Assembly: GCA_016712595.1 (NCBI GenBank)
Contig: JADJQT010000001.1
Coordinates: 2,353,501-2,417,500 of the forward strand
Origin: Rhodospirillales bacterium
Lineage (GTDB): Bacteria > Pseudomonadota > Alphaproteobacteria > Rhodospirillales > Defluviicoccaceae
DNA length: 64,000 bases
Direction: 5' to 3'
Shown: one piece after another, positions 27,884 to 35,466 of the stretch
How positions within the stretch are numbered: the stretch's first letter is position 1
Layout of the letters: each line of letters starts with the position of its first letter
Position numbers and translations under genes: made by a program
Notes under the pieces: generated by a model
Seen by the model: the letters and a program-made list of their open reading frames with translations, nothing else
What the model was told of the DNA's origin: nothing
Databases searched by the model: none

Positions 27884-27980
27884 GCGTTGGCCAGTGGCGA
27901 CCGGCGCGGCAACCGATCTGTACCCATCCGGCGAGGGCCGCGGCTGGAGTGGGTTGCCGGACCGGCGCAGTTGTGAGCGG

Positions 27981-29291
27981 CTATGCGGCGGTGCTGATTG
28001 GCTCTGGTGCCTGCCAGTTCCAGGGCAGCAGCTCGTGGATGCGGCTGGTGGGGTGGCCGGGAAGGCGGGCGAGGACGGAGGCCAACCAGGCGCGGGGATC
28101 GATGCCGTTCAGCTTCGCCGTCTCGATCAGGGGTGTACATCGCCGCCGCCGCGCGACGACCGCCCTCGTCCGAGCCGGCGAAGGTCCAGTTGCGTCTGCC
28201 GACGGCGATGCCACGCAACGCGCGTTCCGCGGCGTTGTTCGAGAGGCAAACCCTGCCGTCGTCGAGGAAGCAGGTGAAGGCGGTCCAGCGCTTCAGCAGG
28301 TAGTCGATGGCTTTTGCCGTCTTCGACTTCGCCGACAGCCTCGCGTTCTGGTCGCGGAGCCAGGCTTCGAGGTCGAGGATCAGCGGGCGGGATCGCTGGT
28401 TGCGGACGGCCAGACGCTGCTCGGCCGAGGCGCCGTTGATCTCGCGCTCGATCGCGAACAGCGCGTCGATCCGCTTGACCGCCTCGATGGCGATCGGCCC
28501 CTGCTGCAGCTCCGCCAGCTCAAAGAAGCCGCGGCGGCCATGTGCCCAACAGCCGGCCTCGGTGATCGGGCCAGGCCGGCGATCGGTCTTGTACAGCCGG
28601 CCGAAGCCGGAGAAGGCGTCCGCCTGCATGATGCCGATCCAGCCCGCGAGGAAGCGTTCGGCGTGCACGCCGCTGCGGTCGGGCGAATAAAAGAAGACGG
28701 CGGCCGGCGGGCCTGTTCCGTCCAGGTGGGGACCGCCGAACGGCCGGTCGTCGCGGACGACGGTCCACAGCCGACCTTCCTTCGTCTTGCCCTTCGCCAG
28801 CACCGGCACCGGCGTTTCGTCGGCGTGGATGCGGGCGGCGGCGCGGACGTGCGCCTCGATCGCCGCGGTCAGCGGCAGCAGGGACACGTCGCCGGCGCGG
28901 GATACACGACGCGGGTGCGCGGCAAGTGTTCCGGCAACCGCCGGCGCGCCGGCTTGCGTGGCGTCGCGGCGCTGCGCGCCGGGGTCGGGCTCCGTTCCGC
29001 CGCCCGCAGCTCGGCCGCGGCATCGGCCTGGGCGACGGTCTCCTGCAGCTCGGTCAGCGCCAGCTCCAGCTGCTCCAGCCGGGCGCTGCGCTCGGACGAC
29101 GTGCCGAACCGTTGCCGGCGCAGCCGGGCGATCTCCAGCTTGAGGCGCTCGATTTCCAGGTCGAGAACCCGCTTCGTCTGCTTCGCGATCGCCGCTTCGG
29201 CCTCGGCAGCACACCGGGCCGCGCGCTCGGCGATGATCATCGCGTGCGCTTCGGCGAGGTCGGCGGGCAGCGGCTCGGGCGTCGTCATCAC
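27981..29291 (-). pseudogene. IS66-family transposase TnpC, broken
   Basis: Read leftwards, the N-terminal part (about 29291-28869) gives the usual coiled-coil leader (IERLKLEIARLRRQRFGTSS) and ends at CPCC. About 100 residues of the normal protein are then missing, and the sequence resumes in another frame at PLTAAIEAHVRAAARIHADE with the DDE core (HADETPVPVL, QADAFSGF, LSNNAAERALRG). A further frameshift occurs after GGRRAAAAMYT, and the proper C-terminus (LIETAKLNGIDPRAWL, WNWQAPEP) is in a third frame, stopping at 27981. It is non-functional. No IS66 terminal repeat could be identified beyond it. Confidence 0.88.
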
Positions 29292-29335
29292 GACCCGAAC
29301 TGAATCAGATTCTCACGCCTTTGTAAGCTGTTATC

Positions 29336-29682
29336 TCATCCGGCGGCGATCGGACGCCAGGTTCGCCGCGGCATCCTCCAGTCTATGCCCTCGAGCAGAT
29401 ACGCGAGCTGCGCCGGCGTGATCGTCACCGTTCCATCGGCCGCCGACGGCCACAGAAACCGACCGCGTTCGAGACGTTTGGCGAACAGGCACAGGCCCTG
29501 GCCGTCGTGCCAAAGGATCTTCAAAGGTCACCGCGTCTTCCACGGAAGACGAACAAATGACCACAGTGCGGGTCCTGCTTCAGCCTTTCCTGCACCTGCA
29601 GCGCCAGCCCATCGAAGCCGCGCCGCATGTCGGTGTGTCCGGTCGCCAGCCACACCCGGGCGCCGGTCGGAACGGCAATCAT
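29336..29682 (-). pseudogene. IS66 accessory protein TnpB (IS66 Orf2) with one-base frameshift
   Basis: The gene starts at ATG 29682, overlapping the tnpA stop in ATGA. It reads [20 protein letters not shown] and on to [11 protein letters not shown], then hits TGA. One base later in phase the protein continues KILWHDGQGLCLFAKRLERG to WRPIAAG. The total of 347 bases is one less than 116 codons, the normal size. A single-base deletion at about 29525 (a CTG codon reduced to TG) explains the break. Confidence 0.88.
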
Positions 29683-30140
29683 CGCCGATCCAAAACGTCC
29701 AGAACCCGCCGCAGCGCCTCGGCGTCGAAATCGCCAACCACGCGGACACAGCGACCCGCGCCGAGTTCGATCTCGATCACCCCCGACCGGCCTTGCCCAG
29801 GCTTCGCGGGCGGCATCATCGCCGGCACACCCGCAGCCCTGCCCGCAGGCCCCGCCGCGACGGCCTCCGTCGCCGCCACCTCGTTCGCGACCGCGTCTTC
29901 CGCGACCTCGACGGCGACGAACGATGGCAATTCCGAAGCACCGGGGATGTCGATCACGACCAGCGCCGCCAGACGCCGCCATTTGAACACCTGTGCCGGC
30001 AGCAGCCCATGCCGCCGCGCCACCGCCGAGATCACCACTCCCGGCGCCGACGCCTCCGCCAGAACCGCAAGCTTCTGCCCGAGCGAGAACCGACGCCGCC
30101 GCTCGACCCGTCCCAGTACCTCACCCTGACGATAAGACAT
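29679..30140 (-). CDS. IS66 accessory protein TnpA (IS66 Orf1), open frame
   Basis: A 153-residue protein with a helix-turn-helix near its start: [16 protein letters not shown] and [20 protein letters not shown], as in IS66 Orf1/IS3-like regulators. A low-complexity Ala/Val-rich centre follows, then the end [19 protein letters not shown] and [10 protein letters not shown] typical of IS66 Orf1. The frame is intact and the stop overlaps tnpB, but the element as a whole is dead because tnpB and tnpC are broken. Only about 18 bases of leader remain upstream before a MITE-like element, so its promoter and terminal repeat are probably gone. Confidence 0.85.
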   Translation of the reverse strand: MSYRQGEVLGRVERRRRFSLGQKLAVLAEASAPGVVISAVARRHGLLPAQVFKWRRLAALVVIDIPGASELPSFVAVEVAEDAVANEVAATEAVAAGPAGRAAGVPAMMPPAKPGQGRSGVIEIELGAGRCVRVVGDFDAEALRRVLDVLDRR

Positions 30141-30157
30141 CGATCTTGCGCTGCCGC

Positions 30158-30252
30158 TAGCTCCAAATCCGAGCCAAATGCCGCACAAAATCCCGCCTCA
30201 CCACAAGGCGGCCATCACCGGATGCGTACCATTTGGCTCGGATTTGGAGCTA
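30158..30252. mobile_element. MITE-like element, 91 bp with perfect inverted ends and TA flanks
   Basis: Bases 30160-30180 and 30230-30250 are perfect inverted repeats of 21 bp (left end begins GCTCCAAATCC, right end closes GGATTTGGAGC). Both are flanked by TA (30158-30159, 30251-30252), the target duplication of IS630/Tc1 elements. The 49-bp centre has no gene and holds a short hairpin (CCGCCT/AGGCGG). It sits exactly between the IS66 tnpA start and the IS630 transposase stop. I read it as a miniature element moved by an IS630-type transposase. Confidence 0.7.
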
Positions 30253-31301
30253 AGCAGCGATTCGTAGGTTTGCACACGTTTTGGATTGGCGTTCGTTGTT
30301 GAGGTCAGTGACGGCAGCATGGATGGCGCGGTCGAGATGGTCGAGGTCTCGGAAGGTCTGATGGGCGAGGAAATGCCGCTTCAGGTCACGCCAAGCATGT
30401 TCGATGTCGTTCAACTCGGGGGCGTACCTCGGCAGCCATTCGACGCACAGCCATGGCCGCGCGGCGAGGGCGGCACGCGACGCCTTGCTGGTATGAATGG
30501 GACCGTTGTCGATGACGAGCACGACCGGCTTCGTCGGTCGGCCGGGGCGCGGGCCATGGAGCTCGTCGAGCCGCGTCAGCAGAGCGATGAAATCGCTGCT
30601 TCGCTTGCTCCGGCTGGTCTCGACGACCAGCGTGCCGGCCGCGAAGTCGAGCGCGCCGATCATCGCCACCTTGCGCGCTTGGCCGGGCGCTGCGACGCGC
30701 AGGTCGGCGCCGCGCCCGGCCTACACATGCGCGAGATAAGGATGGGTGAGCGCCTCGGACTCGTCTTCGAACAGCAGCACGATGTCGCCGGCCTGGGCCT
30801 GCTGCTTCAGCAGACGAAGCCGCAGGCCGGAGCGATCGACCGGCCTGGGCGTCCTGCCGCCCCTTCAGCGTGTGCCGGGGTCGCCGCCAGCCCCCTTTTT
30901 GCGCATCACCACGCTCAGCCGCGACTTGGAAATCCGCTCGCCGGTGCGCCGCTCGATCTCGTTCTGCAACCGCGGCAGCGTCCAGTTCCGCCGATCGGCA
31001 ACCTCGTCCGTCAGCACTGCCGAGACCACCGCCAGCGCCGCCCGCGCCTTCACCGGCTCCGGCCCCGGTGCCTTGCGGGCGCGCAGGCCCGCCACCCCTC
31101 GCGACCGAACGTCCAGCGCCAATGGCGCACGCTGTTCGGCTCGACCGAAAACGCTTCGGCAATCCGAGCGCTCGACCAACCCTGCAGCGACAACAAAATC
31201 GACCGCGCCCGATCCGCTTCCGCCCGATCCGGCGAACCGGCCAGCGCACGCAACTCCTCGCACTGCTCCGCCGTCGCCACCACCCGAGGACGACCCGCCA
31301 T
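30250..31301 (-). pseudogene. IS630-family transposase, frameshifted with internal stop
   Basis: Read leftwards from ATG 31301: MAGRPRVVATAEQCEELRAL and WSSARIAEAFSVEPNSVRHW give the N-terminal helix-turn-helix. A frame change follows, then WTLPRLQNEIERRTGERISK and SRLSVVMRKKG, another frame change, LLKQQAQAGDIVLLFEDESE, an in-frame TAG at about 30721 (a likely Trp codon in relatives), and finally an open piece MIGALDFAAGTLVVETS to VLVIDNGPIHTSK, WLPRYAPELNDIEHAW and the natural end KTCANLRIAA. DDE residues are present (DES, IDNG, NDIE), but the frame is broken at least three times. Confidence 0.87.
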
Positions 31302-31647
31302 GACAACACCAAAATCCAGTGATCCCTCCACCAGAGCCTGCCATATGTGGATCGCCCAAGGGAATCCTGCTTAGGGCGGTTGTCCCGCAGGTCCATTTTC
31401 GCCTTGGTGGGCCCCGCGCTCTTTTCGGTCGGTCATCTCGATCACGGAACCGGAAACGAAATTTCTGTCCGTGTCGCCTGCGCGGTGCTGATCGGCATGG
31501 CGAGCTGGTATCTCGGCAAGTGCGAATAATGTTCCTTCCGCTTTGGCCGAGCCATCGATCTTTCCTGCGCAAGGCCCTGCCGTTCACCGGAGTTCGTGTC
31601 GTCCGCTGAAGGCTCACGGAAATGCGCGTGTGCGCGAAAACGGCTTT
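31302..31647. other. Gap between the IS630 remnant and the GGDEF-EAL gene
   Basis: A plus-strand frame at 31347-31529 ends with a membrane-like stretch (SIFALVGPALFSVG, then VACAVLIGMASWYLG) that could be the tail of a gene cut by the insertion sequences; no homologue is recognised and I do not call it as a gene. No IS630 terminal repeat matching the MITE ends is found here. Nothing else is evident up to the convergent end of the next gene. Confidence 0.4.
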
Positions 31648-34284
31648 TCAGGCGCTGACGCGCGTCTCCTCCGCGATTTCGTGCGCCGGCTGCGGTTGGG
31701 CGAGGAGGTAGCCCTGGGCCTCGTCGCAGGCGTGGGCGCGAAGAAAGTTGAGCTGGAGGTCCGTCTCGACGCCTTCGGCGGTGACCGCTTTGTCGAGGCC
31801 GCGGCCGAGGGCGATAATCGCCGTGACAATGGCGTCGGCGTCGGCCTCGGCACCGATATCGCGCACGAACGACGCGTCGATCTTGATGCGGGTGAACGGA
31901 AAGCGCTTCAGATACCCGAGGCTGGAATAGCCAGTGCCGAAATCGTCGATGGCAAGGCCGACGCCCAACTCAGCGACCTCGTACAGCGCCCTGGTGATGG
32001 CCGATTTGGAAGGATCGAGAAAGACACTTTCAGTAACCTCGAGTTCGAGCGCCGGGCCGGCAAGGCCGCTTTCACCGAGTACGCGCTCGATCAGGGAGGC
32101 GAAATCCGGCTGACGAAGCTGGACGGCGGAAAGATTGACCGCGACCCGCAACCGTCGCCCATCCGCTCTCCAGACCTGAGCCTGATGGCAGGCTTGGCGC
32201 AAAATCCACTCGCCGAGCGGAACGATCAGCCCGGACATCTCGGCAACCGGAATGAAGTTCGCGGGCGGGACGAAGCCGCCGCGGGGATGGGGCCAGCGGA
32301 TCAGTGCCTCGACTCCTTGCATGCGCCCGTCGTTGAGGCCAAAGGTCGGCTGATAGTGCAGCGTAAGGCTGCCGTGCTCGATCGCTTGGCGCAGACCGTT
32401 CTCGATGCTGCGGCTGGCCTTGAGCTCGACGTCCATATCGGGGGAATAGTGCCGGTACTGGCCACGCCCGTCGCGCTTGGCGCGGTAAAGGGCCATGTCT
32501 GCGTTGCGCAGTAGACCGTCCGGTTCCGCGCCGTCGTGGGGGAATATGGTAATTCCGACACTGATGCCGGCGTGCAAACGGTTGCCATCGACGAAAAACG
32601 GCTCGGCCAGCGCGTCGATGAGTTTGTGCGCCATGATCGAGGCGCCCTTCTGGTCGACGAGATCGGGCTGGATCAGAACGAACTCGTCCCCGCCGACACG
32701 GGCGAGCGTATCACTGGCGCGAAGGCGGCTGCACAGGCGGGCGGCGACCCCCTTCAACAGTTGGTCACCGATCGTATGGCCGAGGGCGTCATTGACGTTT
32801 TTGAAGTGATCGAGGTCGATCATCATCACCGCGACGCCCTGCCGATGCCGTCGCGCGCCGGCCAGAGCCTGCCCCAGGCGGTCGTGCAGCATCGAGCGAT
32901 TCGGTAGCCCGGTGAGGATGTCATGGTGTGCGAGGCGGTGGACGTTCTCCAGCGCCGCGACCTGTTCGGTGACATCCTCGATCAATGACAAGATGGTGAT
33001 CTTGCCGCTTTCCTTGAGGTGGAGTACCGAGTTGTACCACTGGCAATGCAGGACCCGCCGCTGCTTGGTATAGCAGCGAAGGCTGAGGGTGTTGCGCGGG
33101 CATCGTCCCTCGGTCAGATCGCGTCGCGCATCCGCCGCGCGCTCGGCGTCCCCTTCGAAGAAAAGGCCGAACGCCTCCGCTGAGCGCTCGGAGACTTCAG
33201 CGCTGGTCCAGCCGAAGATCGCCTGCGATCGTCCGGACCAGCGGTGCACGCGTGGCGCATCGTCGGAGGAGCTTTCCTGCTCCCATTCGATCACACCGAG
33301 CGGCGTATTGTTGACGTGCTGGCCGAGCAAGGCAAAGGTCCGTCTTAGCTTTGCTTCTGTGCGCTCCCGTTCAACGATCTGCTGTCTGAGCTGCTGATTA
33401 ACCTCGGCAAGCTCACTAACGCGTGACTGTAACTCGCCCGACATCTGGTTGAATGCGTCGGCGACAACACCGATTTCATCTTGGGAGAACACTCTTGCCC
33501 GTGTTCCATAGTCTCCCTTCGCGAAAGAATTTGCCGCGCGGATGATTTCTGTCAGTCCTTTTTGAATGTTCCGGCTTACGGATATCGTCAGAATCAGACC
33601 TGTCGTCTCAACGGTAATAGCGATAGAAAAAAGAAGTTTTAAAACGAACCCCTCGAGCCATCGCGAACCTTCGCCAAGAGTATAGGAGAAATCATCTTCA
33701 AGTGCCGTTAGTTCCTGGTTAATGATGTAAACTGATTTTAATAGATCGTCTATTTTTTTTTGCGACGGTGATTCTGACTCAATTTCATTATGCAACTCAT
33801 CAGAAATTTTAAACAACTTTGTAACAATAGGTTCTGCATTTCCCCATATAGTCATTGCCTTTCTGATATAATAAACATTATTAAAATTTATGAACAAGTC
33901 AATCATCCCATTAATATCATCAGGATGATTACGTCCTTCTAAAAAACCCTGTCGCGCTGCTTCGATATCTGGTTTTGTCTGTCGTAGAGCTTGTCGTGTT
34001 TTTTCATCTCCGATTGGTACTTTCATAAATTTAACGAATAGATCGTAATCTAGATCTGTATGTGAAACACCGTACCTATACAAATGAAAAACAGCATCCT
34101 TTTGCGCTTTTGACCATAGACTCTCCGCCCCTACATAAGCTCTCAAGGAAGAAAGTGTATTTAAAGAGAAATACAATGCAAATAACTCAAGGCAAATTAA
34201 CATTGCCATTGCACCTATAGTAAAATATAATTTTTTCGATATCGAAATATCGTTGAGCCACTTAATCAAATATGGACTGTACAT
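31648..34284 (-). CDS. Membrane sensor with HAMP, PAS, GGDEF and EAL domains (c-di-GMP turnover)
   Basis: An 878-residue protein. Membrane helices at about 18-42 and 213-236 flank a helical periplasmic sensor domain (43-210), followed by HAMP (236-290), a short coiled coil, PAS (about 315-440), GGDEF (445-610) and EAL (620-870). The diguanylate cyclase site GGDEF is intact at 531-535, with an inhibitory RxxD site (RASD) at 522-525. The phosphodiesterase domain keeps EAL (659-661), a later NLS and DDFGTGYSSL, so both activities may be possible. The first third is unusually AT-rich against a GC-rich remainder. A leader with two short stem-loops lies upstream. Confidence 0.95.
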   Translation of the reverse strand: MYSPYLIKWLNDISISKKLYFTIGAMAMLICLELFALYFSLNTLSSLRAYVGAESLWSKAQKDAVFHLYRYGVSHTDLDYDLFVKFMKVPIGDEKTRQALRQTKPDIEAARQGFLEGRNHPDDINGMIDLFINFNNVYYIRKAMTIWGNAEPIVTKLFKISDELHNEIESESPSQKKIDDLLKSVYIINQELTALEDDFSYTLGEGSRWLEGFVLKLLFSIAITVETTGLILTISVSRNIQKGLTEIIRAANSFAKGDYGTRARVFSQDEIGVVADAFNQMSGELQSRVSELAEVNQQLRQQIVERERTEAKLRRTFALLGQHVNNTPLGVIEWEQESSSDDAPRVHRWSGRSQAIFGWTSAEVSERSAEAFGLFFEGDAERAADARRDLTEGRCPRNTLSLRCYTKQRRVLHCQWYNSVLHLKESGKITILSLIEDVTEQVAALENVHRLAHHDILTGLPNRSMLHDRLGQALAGARRHRQGVAVMMIDLDHFKNVNDALGHTIGDQLLKGVAARLCSRLRASDTLARVGGDEFVLIQPDLVDQKGASIMAHKLIDALAEPFFVDGNRLHAGISVGITIFPHDGAEPDGLLRNADMALYRAKRDGRGQYRHYSPDMDVELKASRSIENGLRQAIEHGSLTLHYQPTFGLNDGRMQGVEALIRWPHPRGGFVPPANFIPVAEMSGLIVPLGEWILRQACHQAQVWRADGRRLRVAVNLSAVQLRQPDFASLIERVLGESGLAGPALELEVTESVFLDPSKSAITRALYEVAELGVGLAIDDFGTGYSSLGYLKRFPFTRIKIDASFVRDIGAEADADAIVTAIIALGRGLDKAVTAEGVETDLQLNFLRAHACDEAQGYLLAQPQPAHEIAEETRVSA

Positions 34285-34932
34285 AGGCTTGAAACCTATA
34301 AGCGCACGCTATGCGTGTGCGATAAGACAGGAACAATCCAATAATATTTGTTTTTTTATTGCGGTGCTTCCGTCGCCGGGTCCTCAAAAAAGTTCGGATT
34401 TCCCGTATAAACTTGGTCTGGCGGGTCGTCCCATACTGTTCAGCCTCCAACGCGCTGGGTGACAAGGAGCGGAATGCCGAAGATAACGAGATTATTCCCT
34501 GGTTGGGGGGTGTGTCATGTGGGACTTACGCCTGCGAAACTCTGCGATGAGCTTTGCGCTTTTAAAATCGTCGCAGACGGAGGCGATGCCGTGGTGCTCC
34601 GTGAAACGGCGTAGAATATGGGCGTCATCAGTTGATCTGGATCCACAATCGTGAACCCTGAGGCGAAGGGCTCCCGGCGGCTTTCCTGAGGGACACGATC
34701 CTTGGGTCGGGATGGTGGTGGTGCGATGATCGCGAAGATCGGTCGCGCCTGCTTCGTTCAAGAACAACCGTTCAAGGGGATTTGCGCAAGTTTCCTGCGG
34801 CTCGCCTACGCCTCGCTGCGAGTGGCGCAGGCTGCGCCGTCCAGCTGGCGGTCAATATGCGAGCGAAGCCGCGGAGCCGTCAGCGGGGGTCGTGAGCGTT
34901 TGTGGACCAAACGAGGAACGCAAGCGTAGCGG
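34285..34932. other. 648-bp gap between the GGDEF-EAL and receiver genes
   Basis: No gene is well supported. Close to the GGDEF-EAL start there are two stem-loops in its leader: 34283-34287 with 34295-34299, overlapping the start codon, and 34302-34309 with 34313-34320 (8 bp, one G-T pair, loop TAT). No c-di-GMP riboswitch pattern is seen. A minus-strand frame at about 34770-34492 has a partly protein-like end (DAHILRRFTEHHGIASV, CDDFKSAKLIAEFRRR) and may be a decayed small gene. The right part, 34750-34930, is GC-rich with no clear signal. Confidence 0.4.
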
Positions 34933-35466
34933 TTACGCGTTCAAAAGACGTTTGGTGATCTTGACGTTGTAAAGCTCCTTGAGCAGGGCGCTGATCATCC
35001 GAAGATCGGCGGGATCGCCCTCGATGAAAAGGCCCTCCAATTCGCTTTCGCCAGACGCGGCTTCGACCGGTTTCAGCGCCCATTCAAGGGCGCGCTTGAC
35101 GGCCGTTACCGACACAGGCTTGACCAGAAAGCCGTCGACCTTGAGGCCCTTCGCCGTTTCGACGGCGTACTTGGTAGCGTCCGAGGTCAGCATGACGACC
35201 GGCGTTGCGGCAACATCGGCAAGCGACGACTTGCGGATTTTGGCAAGGTACGCGAACCCGCCCCCAGCCGGCATGTGGATATCGCACAACACGATATCCG
35301 GACGAGTGCGCAAGGTCTCGCTCAGCCCGATGTCCGAGGAGTCCGCTTCGTAAACGTTTGCCTGCGGGATGCCGATCTGGACCAGTATCTGGCGGATCGT
35401 GGTGCGAATGAATTGCTCATCATCGATCAGCAACACCTTCATCCGTTTCAGATCAAGGGGGATCAT
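34933..35466 (-). CDS. Response regulator, single receiver domain with short extension
   Basis: A 177-residue protein. The receiver domain (about residues 8-132) has the acidic pair in LLIDDEQF, the phospho-acceptor Asp in DIVLCDIHMP, the conserved Thr/Ser in VVMLTSD and the Lys in LVKPVS. The remaining 45 residues (ALKPVEAASGESELEGLF, then DPADLRMISALLKELY) form a short helical tail with no DNA-binding motif. Its ATG overlaps the stop of the hybrid kinase gene (ATGA), so it is almost certainly the kinase partner, working by protein contact rather than transcription. Confidence 0.92.
   Translation of the reverse strand: MIPLDLKRMKVLLIDDEQFIRTTIRQILVQIGIPQANVYEADSSDIGLSETLRTRPDIVLCDIHMPAGGGFAYLAKIRKSSLADVAATPVVMLTSDATKYAVETAKGLKVDGFLVKPVSVTAVKRALEWALKPVEAASGESELEGLFIEGDPADLRMISALLKELYNVKITKRLLNA

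Noticed and set aside
27475..29421. Large plus-strand open frame across the IS1595/IS66 boundary
   Set aside because: It is an Arg/Ala-rich shadow of the IS66 genes on the other strand and crosses two unrelated elements.
30160..31301. MITE ends as the terminal repeats of the adjacent IS630
   Set aside because: The outer copy pairs with the inner copy within 91 bp, and no matching end is found at the 5' side of the IS630 gene (31300-31400).
34285..34480. c-di-GMP riboswitch before the GGDEF-EAL gene
   Set aside because: The conserved GEMM core bases and the two-helix arrangement are not seen; only simple stem-loops are present.
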